The position numbers were made by a program, and so were the translations under genes. DNA of 15,228 nucleotides, from contig JBNRMJ010000024.1 of the NCBI GenBank assembly GCA_050309435.1, positions 1-15,228 on the forward strand. Reading direction: 5' to 3'. Below the pieces are notes generated by a model. That model was not told where the DNA came from, did no database searches, and worked only from the letters and a program-made list of their open reading frames with translations. This document shows, piece by piece, positions 7,355 to 14,447 of the stretch. Each line of letters begins with the position of its first letter. Position 1 is the first letter of the stretch. Origin of the DNA: CAYXVJ01 sp050309435. Its GTDB lineage: Bacteria > Bacillota > Clostridia > Saccharofermentanales > Fastidiosipilaceae.

Positions 7355-8521
7355 CTAATCCGTCGTTTGGGCGACATTTTCCTTCCCGAAAAAGAAGAAT
7401 ACCAAAGCGGTCAAAGCCAGAATCGCTGCATTCATCAGCATCACCTGATCGGTGCCCCGGGACTCGCTGAGCAAGCCTCCGACATAACCGGAGAGGATAC
7501 GCGGAATAACCGAACCAAGAAGAACATTCAAGGTTTGGGCACGCCCCCGCATCCGCTGAGGCACAACCTTGTTGATATAGGTAATCACACTGTAGGAGAA
7601 ACTTGTGAAACCCAGACCATGCAGGAGCGAAGTCAGGATAATGAGAAGCGGATTAACCAGAATATAGAGTAAGACCCAGCGCAGAATCGTGGCCGCAGCA
7701 GCAATAATCAAGAGCTTTTTGACCCCGATCCGATCGATAATCCGTTTACAGAGCAGGAGCATCGGAATTTCCGTGAGCGCACCGACAAACATCAAGGTAC
7801 CGATGATACCGCTGTCTCCGCCGATCGAAACGAAGTAAATAGGATAGAAATTGTAATAAAAAGACAATCCCAGGTTAAAGACAAAACTAAAAGAAACAAT
7901 ACCCAGTAAGAGCTTGTTGGATAAAACGGTTTTCAAATCCGCCTCGTTCTTCGGAGCGGTAAGCGATGACGAAGCCGGAAAATAAAAGGTCATGAGCAGG
8001 CAAATTGTCGTAAACAAAGTCGTCAGCCAGAAAATATGCCGATAAGCATCGTTCAGAAATAAGCCGGTCAGAAGAACCGTCAGACTGTAGCCGATCGTAC
8101 CGCCCATCCGGATCTGTCCGAAATCCGTCCGGGTCCCCTCGATCAGTTCCAGCGTAATATTATCCTGCAAAGGAGCAATCGGGTTATAAATAAGCGCGAA
8201 TACCGTGACCAGTATACCCAGATAGAGCGGAGAATCATCGATATAAAAGCAAAGGCCGGCCACAGCCACCAGAAGATAAAGCAAACGCATGACGCGGTTC
8301 TTATTCTGCGAACGATCACTGATATGCGCCCAGAACATCTGCGTGACCAGCGTAAAAATCGTCGACACCGACACGATGCCGCCGATCTGGGGATTCGTCA
8401 GACCGCAATCGCTCAAGTAAAGATTGAGATAGGTGTTATAAGCGGCCACACCCGAATAAAAGGAAAAATAAACAATAAAGAGCTTCGTGGCAAAAACACT
8501 TTTTTCTTCCCGAACGACCAT
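7355..8521 (-). CDS. MFS transporter, MFS_1-like (LacY/nucleoside-symporter-like) group
   Basis: A 388-residue polytopic membrane protein with about twelve hydrophobic segments in two bundles and a hydrophilic central loop near LTAPKNEADLK. The N-terminal pattern FYSGVAAYNTYLNLYL, then GLTNPQIGGI and the loop AHISDRSQNKNRV (MFS motif A-like, between helices 2 and 3), fits the MFS_1-like or LacY-like group. Substrates of that group include sugars and nucleosides. Ribosome site GGGAG is 5 bases before the ATG. It starts 15 bases after the ABC permease and probably shares its mRNA. A sugar or drug substrate cannot be told apart from the sequence. Confidence 0.85.
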   Translation of the reverse strand: MVVREEKSVFATKLFIVYFSFYSGVAAYNTYLNLYLSDCGLTNPQIGGIVSVSTIFTLVTQMFWAHISDRSQNKNRVMRLLYLLVAVAGLCFYIDDSPLYLGILVTVFALIYNPIAPLQDNITLELIEGTRTDFGQIRMGGTIGYSLTVLLTGLFLNDAYRHIFWLTTLFTTICLLMTFYFPASSSLTAPKNEADLKTVLSNKLLLGIVSFSFVFNLGLSFYYNFYPIYFVSIGGDSGIIGTLMFVGALTEIPMLLLCKRIIDRIGVKKLLIIAAAATILRWVLLYILVNPLLIILTSLLHGLGFTSFSYSVITYINKVVPQRMRGRAQTLNVLLGSVIPRILSGYVGGLLSESRGTDQVMLMNAAILALTALVFFFFGKENVAQTTD

Positions 8522-8536
8522 ACGCTCTCCCTTTGC

Positions 8537-9337
8537 TTATATATGCAGATCCTTACGATTAAAAAGCCCGATCGCTATAATAAATAAAGCGATGGCGGCT
8601 ACGAACAAGATTAGCACATTCCATAATGCAAAGGCTTCACCCGCGATGATAGCTTCCGTATCAAAAAGAGTGAAAAAGGTGAAATAACGAGCCGTTTTCA
8701 GATCATCTCCTGCATCGGCCAGCATCTGCACGACAAAAGCCAGAGAGCAAATTCCCGCCCCTGCACCGACGGCGTTCCGGCTGTCGTTAAAAAAGACAGA
8801 TGCCAGGAAGCAAATGGCGGCAATAAAAAGCTGAAGGCACAGAAGCCCCAGATTCAATAAAATAAAAGAAGCTATATCAAGCTCGCCCGGGAAAGACAGT
8901 TCGCAGGAAACAATACCCAGAATCGTCGAAAAGGCGATCAACGCGATCACGCCGGAAAGCATTACGGCCAATTGCGTCAAAGCAACGGTGCTTCTTTTAA
9001 CCGGTGCGGCCAGAAGATAGGCCATCGACCCTCGATCGACATGACGGGCAATCAGTTTATTGGCCATCAGAACCGAAAAGACCATCGGAAAAACGAGCAT
9101 GATAAAGCCATAAAGGTACGAAGCCAGGAAATTCGTCAGATCGGCAGCCATATTGTCCATGCCGAACATCGCCATCAGCTGAGGCATGGCTTTTTGTAAT
9201 TCGATGAGGGCGGATCCGAGAGCCGGATCGAACATCTGAACAATAATCACAAAATACAGGGCGATCACGCCGGCGAAGATTAAGAGCAGATTCCGGCTGC
9301 CTTTCATGCCTCTTTTATATAGACTCATATTAAGCAT
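8537..9337 (-). CDS. ABC-2 type transporter permease
   Basis: A 266-residue membrane protein with six predicted hydrophobic segments: the first near LLLIFAGVIALYFVIIV, then a long loop with a short amphipathic part, and the last near LILFVAAIALFIIAIG. This is the ABC-2 exporter permease layout. It pairs with the ATPase encoded just upstream, whose stop codon overlaps its start by 8 bases (ATGCTTAA). The ATG at 9337 is preferred to the GTG at 9346 because GGAGG lies 8 bases upstream of the ATG but touches the GTG. Exported substrates of such two-gene systems are often drugs, peptides or lipids; here it is unknown. Confidence 0.85.
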   Translation of the reverse strand: MLNMSLYKRGMKGSRNLLLIFAGVIALYFVIIVQMFDPALGSALIELQKAMPQLMAMFGMDNMAADLTNFLASYLYGFIMLVFPMVFSVLMANKLIARHVDRGSMAYLLAAPVKRSTVALTQLAVMLSGVIALIAFSTILGIVSCELSFPGELDIASFILLNLGLLCLQLFIAAICFLASVFFNDSRNAVGAGAGICSLAFVVQMLADAGDDLKTARYFTFFTLFDTEAIIAGEAFALWNVLILFVAAIALFIIAIGLFNRKDLHI

Positions 9338-10235
9338 CTTTTCCACCTCCGTTCGCCGATCTGCCGTAGTAGCCGATGAAGATATCTTCGAGACTCTGGG
9401 TGGGCGTGGCGATATTCATGACAGGATAGCGGTTCATGACGGCGATCAACTGCCTTAAATCCGAACTTACAATCACTGTCACCTGATTGCCCCTAAGCGT
9501 TTCGATATTGAAACCCTCGGCGGAGAAGCGGGTTGCCGCTTCTTCGTCTTCCAGCGTAATGATATAGCGTCTGACCTGACTATCCTTCAGTGCTTCCACC
9601 GAATCCGTCGCCGCCAGCCGGCCTTCCCTGATAATCGAGACACGGTGACAGGTCCGTTCCACTTCCTCGAACATATGTGAGGACAGAAGAACCGTTTTCC
9701 CCCGGTTTTTTTCCTCCAGCACCAGATCAATGAAGCGAAGCTGCATCAAAGGATCCAGCCCGCTGGTCGGTTCGTCGAGAATCAGGATATCCGGATCGTG
9801 CATGAAGGCCGCCGCGATACCGACCTTTTGCTTCGTGCCTTTACTCATTTTCTTTAACTTGGCTCCGGGATCGAGCTCGAAGCGTTCAAGCAGTTCCGGC
9901 ATGCGGTTTTTTCCTTTTACCCCGCGATAGGATAAAAGGAAGTTTAAAAACTCCAGCCCTGTCATATCATCGAAAAAAGCCATCTCACCCGGAATATAAC
10001 CGACACGCCGGGATATTTCGGCGCGACTTGTCCAGCAGTCCTGTCCGAGCATGCGGCAGCGGCCGCTTTCAGGCTTAAGGAAGCCCAGGAGATGACGAAT
10101 GGTCGTGGTCTTCCCCGCTCCGTTTGGACCCAGGAAGCCAAAGACTTCTCCTTCATCAACCGAGAAGGATAAATCGAAGATACCGCGATTCTGTCCGTAG
10201 TCTCTTGTCAGATCTTGAATCTCTATCATTGACAT
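9330..10235 (-). CDS. ABC transporter ATP-binding protein (exporter type)
   Basis: A 301-residue nucleotide-binding protein. Walker A is GPNGAGKT at 36-43, the signature loop is the variant MSKGTKQK at 130-137 in place of LSGGQ, Walker B is LILDEPT at 151-157, and the switch histidine is His187 in LSSH. The Q-loop position reads GYIPGE, with Glu near the usual Gln. After the core, a C-terminal extension of about 80 residues ends in the SLEDIFIGYYG element, usual for ABC-2 partners. It drives the permease encoded by the overlapping next gene. GGAGG lies 10 bases before the ATG. It stands first in a three-gene unit with the permease and the MFS transporter. Confidence 0.92.
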   Translation of the reverse strand: MSMIEIQDLTRDYGQNRGIFDLSFSVDEGEVFGFLGPNGAGKTTTIRHLLGFLKPESGRCRMLGQDCWTSRAEISRRVGYIPGEMAFFDDMTGLEFLNFLLSYRGVKGKNRMPELLERFELDPGAKLKKMSKGTKQKVGIAAAFMHDPDILILDEPTSGLDPLMQLRFIDLVLEEKNRGKTVLLSSHMFEEVERTCHRVSIIREGRLAATDSVEALKDSQVRRYIITLEDEEAATRFSAEGFNIETLRGNQVTVIVSSDLRQLIAVMNRYPVMNIATPTQSLEDIFIGYYGRSANGGGKDA

Positions 10236-10258
10236 CTTGTGGAGACCTCCTTTGCACT

Positions 10259-10271
10259 TGTATACATTCTA
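10259..10271 (-). promoter_or_regulatory. Likely -10 box and operator-like palindrome for the ABC-MFS unit
   Basis: On the minus strand TAGAAT (10271-10266) matches five of six bases of the -10 consensus and lies about 31 bases before the ATPase start. The perfect palindrome TGTATACA (10259-10266) overlaps its downstream edge, a position suited to a repressor. The -35 region is poor (TTACGG at 18 bases). Confidence 0.35.
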
Positions 10272-10334
10272 TCTTACTCCGTAGAATTACCGTAATTCGT
10301 GGATTTTATTGTCATTAAATGTTATCTTCGTGCA

Positions 10335-10343
10335 TGTTATAAG
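10335..10343 (+). promoter_or_regulatory. Possible extended -10 element for the sialidase-like gene
   Basis: TGTTATAAG resembles TGnTATAAT with one mismatch in the hexamer and lies about 41 bases before the ATG at 10384. A TTGTCA at 10309-10314 is too far (23 bases) to serve as an ideal -35. The rest of the 148 bp divergent gap shows nothing further. Confidence 0.3.
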
Positions 10344-10383
10344 AATAAGTCAAGATATTTTGGCTCAGTAAAGCAGGTATTTT

Positions 10384-11487
10384 ATGGAAACCGGAAGAAT
10401 TATTTTGGATTTACCACCGATAAAGGGCAATCCCCGCAACAGCGAAGGATCCTTCCTCGAGTTAAAAGACGGCCGATTGATGTTTGCCTTCTCACGTTAC
10501 ATCTCCGAAAAAGGAGACGATGCGGCTCCCGCAGGCGTCGCAGTCATGTATTCCGACGATATGGGAAACAGCTGGACCGAACCCGAGATGCTCTTGAATC
10601 CTCGGGGCGACGAACAAAATCTGATGAGTGTTTCGCTCATCCGTCTGAATAACGGCGATATCGGCTTGTTTTATTTTCGTCGCCGCAGCATGTTTGACGG
10701 ACGTGCTTTCATGCGTCGCTCCTCCGACGAAGGCAAGACCTGGTCCGAAGGCGTCAACTGCACGACCGGTCCCGGCCATTATGTCACGAACAACGATCGC
10801 ATCGTTAAACTGTCGACCGGTCGCCTGATCAATCCGGCCGCTTACCATCGCACGCTTAAAGGCGATAAGCAGGCAGATGCGGGATATGACTGGCGCAGCG
10901 TAGTTTATTACATGTATTCCGATGATGACGGCGAAAGCTGGAACGAATCCAGACCCTGTGCGGTCAGCAGCGCGAACAATGCCGCCGGTCTGCAGGAACC
11001 CGGCGTACTCGAACTGAAGAACGGTGTACTCTACGGCTGGGCCAGAACCGACAAGGGCTATCAGTATGAAATGTACTCCTACGACCAGGGCGAATCCTGG
11101 TCGGACCCCGTGCCTTCCCGCTTCTCTTCACCGAACTCGCCCATGTCCCTGAAGAGAGATCCTTGCACCGGAGATCTCTTCGCAATTTGGAATCCGATTC
11201 CGAACTATGTCACCCGCGAGGTTTACGCCGAACTCCATGGCCGCACCCCGCTGGTTTATTCGATCAGCCGCAACGAGGGTAAACACTGGTCCAAGCCGGT
11301 TTTCGTCGAGGATGATCCCTTGAGCGGTTACTGCTATACGGCGATTCACTTCAATCCCGACGGTTCCGTGCTCCTGGCCTATTGTGCGGGTAGTCAGGCC
11401 GACGGCGGCTGTCTTTATCGCCTGCGCATTCGTAAGATCGACAAGCTTTATCGTCCCGAGGAGATCGAGCATCACCGCTACCTCTGA
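10384..11487 (+). CDS. Sialidase-superfamily protein (BNR/Asp-box, six-bladed propeller type)
   Basis: A 367-residue protein with five Asp boxes (S-x-D-x-G-x-S/T-W or close): residues 57-64, 113-120, 179-186, 232-239 and 295-302, the last degenerate (Asn for Asp, His for Thr). The spacing of 53-66 residues fits propeller blades. Landmarks such as NSEGSFLELKDGR (19-31), NNDRIVKLSTGRLI (136-149) and LQEPGVLELKNG (203-214) match a family usually called exo-alpha-sialidase or BNR_2. There is no signal peptide or membrane segment, so it is probably cytoplasmic and would act on imported oligosaccharides or glycosides. True sialidase activity is not established: the arginine triad cannot be assigned by eye. 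A weak GCAGG lies 6 bases before the ATG. It is divergent from the ABC unit. Confidence 0.8.
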   Translation: METGRIILDLPPIKGNPRNSEGSFLELKDGRLMFAFSRYISEKGDDAAPAGVAVMYSDDMGNSWTEPEMLLNPRGDEQNLMSVSLIRLNNGDIGLFYFRRRSMFDGRAFMRRSSDEGKTWSEGVNCTTGPGHYVTNNDRIVKLSTGRLINPAAYHRTLKGDKQADAGYDWRSVVYYMYSDDDGESWNESRPCAVSSANNAAGLQEPGVLELKNGVLYGWARTDKGYQYEMYSYDQGESWSDPVPSRFSSPNSPMSLKRDPCTGDLFAIWNPIPNYVTREVYAELHGRTPLVYSISRNEGKHWSKPVFVEDDPLSGYCYTAIHFNPDGSVLLAYCAGSQADGGCLYRLRIRKIDKLYRPEEIEHHRYL

Positions 11488-11505
11488 GAGTAATCCTGTC
11501 CTGTG

Positions 11506-11560
11506 AAATATCCCGATTACCTGTCCGCGGCTCCTGCCCGGCCGGTGATGCGGGATATTT
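11506..11560 (+). terminator. Long-looped stem behind the sialidase-like gene
   Basis: AAATATCCCG (11506-11515) and CGGGATATTT (11551-11560) form a perfect 10 bp stem around a GC-rich 35-base loop that includes CCCGGCCGG. The right arm ends in four Ts. It starts 18 bases after the stop codon and probably ends or protects the sialidase mRNA. The loop is longer than in a standard intrinsic terminator. Confidence 0.45.
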
Positions 11561-11574
11561 TCCATTATCGGAGA

Positions 11575-11640
11575 ACTCAAGCAGGACTTTAGTCCGGCCT
11601 TTTTCCCGACTCAAGCAGAGCTTGTTAGACCTTTTTCCCG
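11575..11640 (+). repeat. Two tandem 32-34 bp units, each with a hairpin and TTTTTCCCG end
   Basis: Unit 1 (11575-11608) and unit 2 (11609-11640) both begin ACTCAAGCAG and end CCTTTTTCCCG. Between these, unit 1 holds the hairpin GGACT-TT-AGTCC (11584-11595), while unit 2 forms CAAGC-AGA-GCTTG (11612-11624). Each has a five-T run after the hairpin, so they may act as back-to-back weak terminators shielding the XRE gene from upstream transcription. They are adjacent with no spacer. Confidence 0.5.
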
Positions 11641-11700
11641 CCACAGTCCATAGTGAAGACCAAGCGAAACACCGCCGCGGCAATTTCAAGGAGAAAGGTA

Positions 11701-12702
11701 ATGTGGAATTTTAGTTTCAAGAACAAAAGACTGGACGAAAGCCCGCCCGTGGAAGACTATATAGTTAACGGGACAAACAAGCTCATAAAGGAGAACGAGA
11801 AGATGTCCGATAAAATGAATTTTGATATGATTCAGATCGGCCGCAACATCGCGGCCTTCAGGAAAGCCAGGAATATGACCCAGATGAATCTGGCCGATGA
11901 ACTGAATATCAGTTTCCAGGCCGTCAGTAACTGGGAACGCGGTCAGACCATGCCCGATATTTCCAAACTGCCGGAACTGGCCTCGATTCTGGACTGCACA
12001 ATCGACGAACTGCTCGGTAACGGTCGCAGTGCCGAAGTCGTCAAGCATATTGTCGCTGACCAGCCCATCGAAAAGCCCATCAGCCTCGACGAACTGTCCG
12101 CCGTGGCGCCTGCTCTGGAGCCGAGTCGCACAGAGGAGATTTTCGCCGAAAGCGTAAAGGAAGAACCTAACCTGGATTGGGAGGCTTTAGAAGAACTGGC
12201 TCCTTTCCTCGATCAGGCGACCCTGTATCAGGTAGTAACAAGCGCTCTTGATAAAGGCGTCGAAATCGAAGATATCAGCTCTCTGGCACCTTTTCTCGGT
12301 CGCGCAGGCCTCGGAGAAATCACGCGTCGCCTGATGGACGAGGGCTACGACTTCTCGGATCTGGAGAGCCTCGCGCCGTTCATGGATCGCAGCGATCTGG
12401 GCGAGCTGGTCCGCCGGCACCTGGCCAACGGCGGCGAGATCGGAGATCTGGCGGGGCTGGCACCTTTTCTGGATCGGGAGCATCTGGGGAAACTCGTGCT
12501 TCGGGCGATCGATCAGGGAGACGATATCGATGAAATCACATCGCTTGCACCCTTTTTGAACCGCGCAGATCTGGGAAAGATCGTCAAACATTTTCTCGAT
12601 AAAGGCGGCAACCCCCGGGAGATGATGGGTCTGGCACCTTTCCTGGATAAAGAGATGCTTCGTCTCATTCTCGGCTATACCTTCGGAAACAAGGATAACT
12701 AA
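11701..12702 (+). CDS. XRE-family HTH protein with six 29-residue LAPF repeats
   Basis: A 333-residue, mostly acidic cytoplasmic protein. Residues about 45-105 form an XRE (Cro/cI-type) helix-turn-helix, with TQMNLADELNISFQAVSNW and PDISKLPELASIL as its core. A linker with one degenerate copy (VAPAL at 135) leads to six LAPF repeats whose LAPF starts at 166, 195, 224, 253, 282 and 311: a strict 29-residue period, likely paired helices in a solenoid. I recall similar regulators in Clostridia without known targets. AAGGAG lies before the ATG at 11701. A second good site (AAAGGAG) precedes an in-frame ATG at 11803 that starts MSDKMNFDMIQIGRN, so a form 34 residues shorter is equally possible. 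The gene converges with tcdA. Confidence 0.82.
   Translation: MWNFSFKNKRLDESPPVEDYIVNGTNKLIKENEKMSDKMNFDMIQIGRNIAAFRKARNMTQMNLADELNISFQAVSNWERGQTMPDISKLPELASILDCTIDELLGNGRSAEVVKHIVADQPIEKPISLDELSAVAPALEPSRTEEIFAESVKEEPNLDWEALEELAPFLDQATLYQVVTSALDKGVEIEDISSLAPFLGRAGLGEITRRLMDEGYDFSDLESLAPFMDRSDLGELVRRHLANGGEIGDLAGLAPFLDREHLGKLVLRAIDQGDDIDEITSLAPFLNRADLGKIVKHFLDKGGNPREMMGLAPFLDKEMLRLILGYTFGNKDN
12196..12690 (+). repeat. Coding region of the six LAPF repeats (87 bp period)
   Basis: Six protein repeats of consensus LAPFLDRxxLGxLVxxxL, then an acidic stretch and I or L, are spaced by exactly 87 bases. The DNA of the copies has diverged, so they are old protein-level duplications rather than a fresh tandem array. 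Position 4 is Phe in all six; a seventh copy before them (12103 region) keeps only VAP. Confidence 0.8.
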
Positions 12703-12726
12703 GAATAACTATCAATAGACTAATGA

Positions 12727-13464
12727 TCAGGATCGCTCTTCTTTCGTCAAAAGGAGGGCGATCAAATCTTTTACGACTTCGCCTGCGGCGATTAAGCCTG
12801 CGACCGGGGGCACGAAAGAAATCGAACCCGGAATAAAGCGGCGATGTTCCGTGGCTTCCGGCGACAATGTACGGGGTTTGGTCGGAATCTCTTTGGAGTA
12901 TACGACTTTCAGATGTCTGATCCCGCGCTCCCGAAGCTCGTTTCGCATGACCTTTGCCAATGGGCAATAGGTAGTCTTCGAAATATCGCTTACTTCGAAA
13001 CGGGTCGGATCCAACTTGTTGCCCGCGCCCATGACGCTGATGATCGGAATATTTCGCTCCCGGGCCTTGACGACCAGATCGATTTTCGCGGTCACCGTAT
13101 CGACGGCATCGACAATGTAGTCGATATCGTCTGTCAGGATTTCATCGGCATTTTCGGGGAGGTAAAAACTCTGCTTGATCTCGACTTGGGCCTCGGGATT
13201 GATATCCAGGATTCGGGCCTTCATGACTTCGACCTTCGGCATACCGATCGTACTGTGTAATGCGATCAGCTGGCGGTTGATATTCGTCAGGGTGACGACA
13301 TCCCGATCCACGAGCAGAAAACGGCCCACACCCGAGCGTGCGAGGGCTTCCGTAGTAAACGAACCGACTCCGCCGACACCGAAAACAGCAACTTTCGCGC
13401 TTTTTAAACGGCTCAGGGCATCTTCGCCGACCAGTAATTCCATACGAGAAAAAGCATTTAACAT
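12727..13464 (-). CDS. tcdA: tRNA threonylcarbamoyladenosine dehydratase (ThiF/HesA/MoeB fold)
   Basis: A 245-residue E1-like enzyme that uses ATP to dehydrate t6A37 in tRNAs that decode ANN codons, giving cyclic t6A. The nucleotide loop is GVGGVG at 29-34, followed by Asp53 (LVDRD) and NINRQ (61-65) with the adenylation arginine, and Lys77 in MPKVEVMK. TYCPLAKVMRNELR (166-179) and SFVPPVAGLIAAGEVV (216-231) are typical of TcdA rather than MoeB or ThiF, and the zinc Cys pairs of MoeB are missing. The start at 13464 has GGAGG 5 bases upstream; a longer frame to 13602 has no ribosome site and runs over the terminator of the next gene. It stands alone with its own promoter. Confidence 0.9.
   Translation of the reverse strand: MLNAFSRMELLVGEDALSRLKSAKVAVFGVGGVGSFTTEALARSGVGRFLLVDRDVVTLTNINRQLIALHSTIGMPKVEVMKARILDINPEAQVEIKQSFYLPENADEILTDDIDYIVDAVDTVTAKIDLVVKARERNIPIISVMGAGNKLDPTRFEVSDISKTTYCPLAKVMRNELRERGIRHLKVVYSKEIPTKPRTLSPEATEHRRFIPGSISFVPPVAGLIAAGEVVKDLIALLLTKEERS
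12731..12763 (+). terminator. Stem-loop between the convergent XRE and tcdA genes
   Basis: GATCGCTCTTCTTT pairs with AAAGGAGGGCGATC across a short loop, giving about 14 pairs with two G-U pairs when read on the plus strand. The tail after it is AAATCTTTT, a poor T-run. It lies inside the last codons of tcdA (which ends at 12727) and may end XRE transcription. Confidence 0.35.
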
Positions 13465-13486
13465 GGCTACCTCCAAAACATAGGAC

Positions 13487-13515
13487 AGTTTACAGATCAG
13501 CGAGACATTTGTAAA
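13487..13515 (-). promoter_or_regulatory. Promoter of tcdA
   Basis: On the minus strand TTTACA (13515-13510), five of six to the -35 consensus, is followed by 17 bases and TAAACT (13492-13487), four of six to the -10. It lies 22 bases before the start codon and just after the terminator of the upstream unit. TTTACA and TGTAAA also form an inverted pair. Confidence 0.5.
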
Positions 13516-13523
13516 GCGTGCAA

Positions 13524-13548
13524 AAGGAGCCCCAAAGCGAGGCTCCTT
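13524..13548 (-). terminator. Intrinsic terminator of the sigma/anti-sigma unit
   Basis: On the minus strand AAGGAGCC (13548-13541) pairs with GGCTCCTT (13531-13524), an 8 bp GC-rich stem with a 9-base loop, and the run of Ts continues to TTTTG. It starts 35 bases after the stop codon of the anti-sigma-like gene. Confidence 0.75.
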
Positions 13549-13582
13549 CATATGGACATATTCTATTATGCTCGCTTTGAGA

Positions 13583-14392
13583 TTACTGAGTAGCCAGGTC
13601 ATCGTATACTTCGGCCAGGTCCTCGGAATAGAACACCTTCAGGGCCTCGCCGCGGCCCGCTGTATCGAGGGCTGCCAGCTTCATGAGATCGGCTTCCACT
13701 ACGGAATTAACGACAATTTCCAAGCGGCCGCCAACGACATCAATGCCGCTGGAGAGAACGAAAGGCAAGCTGCCATCGGCGATACCGGCCGACACGGCTT
13801 CCTGCACGCGTTCCAGTTCGTTATAGGAATAATTCACTGTCACGAATTTGATGGCATCTGTTCCGGCTAAATCTACTAAAAAAGCACGATTCGCAGCCGT
13901 ATCTTCGCTAAGGCTCAGCACAATCTGCGGCTCTTCATCAAAGTACAAACCACCCACGAAATCCGGGTAACCGTTGGTTTCGAAGTAAGTCATCAAGCGA
14001 GATGCCACCGGCTCCAAGGCTGTATACTGTTCGCCCACTGCGGGATCGCCTTCACCCGGCATGATCTGACCCGGATTCCCGGCTAAACCGGAATCACTGC
14101 CAAGATCGTCACCGATCAACGGTCCGTTCGCGCTGTTTCCGTCCAGCTCGACATAGCTGGGCAGTGTCAAGCCGCGGTTGGGATTGGATAAGAGGCGTGG
14201 TAGCGCAGAGGCCAGCAGAACGACAGCGACAGCGGCTGCAGCCACGCCGGCCCAGGCGATTTTATTCTTCTTTTTTGCGACAAAAGGTAACGGCTTGCGG
14301 CCATGAACCGATTCCTGTGCTTCTTTGCGAATCGATTTTGCATCGGGCATTTCCTGATGGACTGCCTTTTGGATTAAATCTCGTTCTTTCAT
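13583..14392 (-). CDS. Membrane-anchored putative anti-sigma partner
   Basis: A 269-residue protein with a charged cytoplasmic N-terminus (1-44), one membrane span at about 45-66 (IAWAGVAAAAVAVVLLASAL) and an outer part of about 200 residues. The outer part has a Gly/Asp-rich linker (80-115) and a folded segment from about 120, with LYFDEEPQIVLSL, VNYSYNELERVQEAV and a second similar strand-helix unit (SGIDVVGGRLEIVVNS). I recall this pattern in Firmicutes proteins that sit behind sigma factors, but cannot name the family. No zinc anti-sigma motif (HxxxCxxC) is seen. It starts 55 bases after the sigma gene with an AAGGAGG site, which supports a paired role. Single-pass topology and gene order are the basis of the call. 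Confidence 0.6.
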   Translation of the reverse strand: MKERDLIQKAVHQEMPDAKSIRKEAQESVHGRKPLPFVAKKKNKIAWAGVAAAAVAVVLLASALPRLLSNPNRGLTLPSYVELDGNSANGPLIGDDLGSDSGLAGNPGQIMPGEGDPAVGEQYTALEPVASRLMTYFETNGYPDFVGGLYFDEEPQIVLSLSEDTAANRAFLVDLAGTDAIKFVTVNYSYNELERVQEAVSAGIADGSLPFVLSSGIDVVGGRLEIVVNSVVEADLMKLAALDTAGRGEALKVFYSEDLAEVYDDLATQ

Positions 14393-14447
14393 TTGATCCT
14401 CCTTGGTACTAGATGCTTGAGCTGCTTATGAGTTGCTCATAACATGC

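Noticed and set aside
11128..11580. A 150-codon minus-strand frame opposite the sialidase-like gene
   Set aside because: It is a shadow of the Asp-box gene, and part of it covers the stem-loop region; no family resemblance.
12196..12690. Regular 87 bp spacing considered as a CRISPR or satellite array
   Set aside because: The repeats are similar only at protein level and lie in one open reading frame; no short identical repeats with unique spacers exist.
13465..13602. Longer N-terminus for tcdA (start at 13602)
   Set aside because: The added 46 residues have no TcdA similarity, no ribosome site, and would cross the terminator at 13524-13548 and the tail of the next gene.
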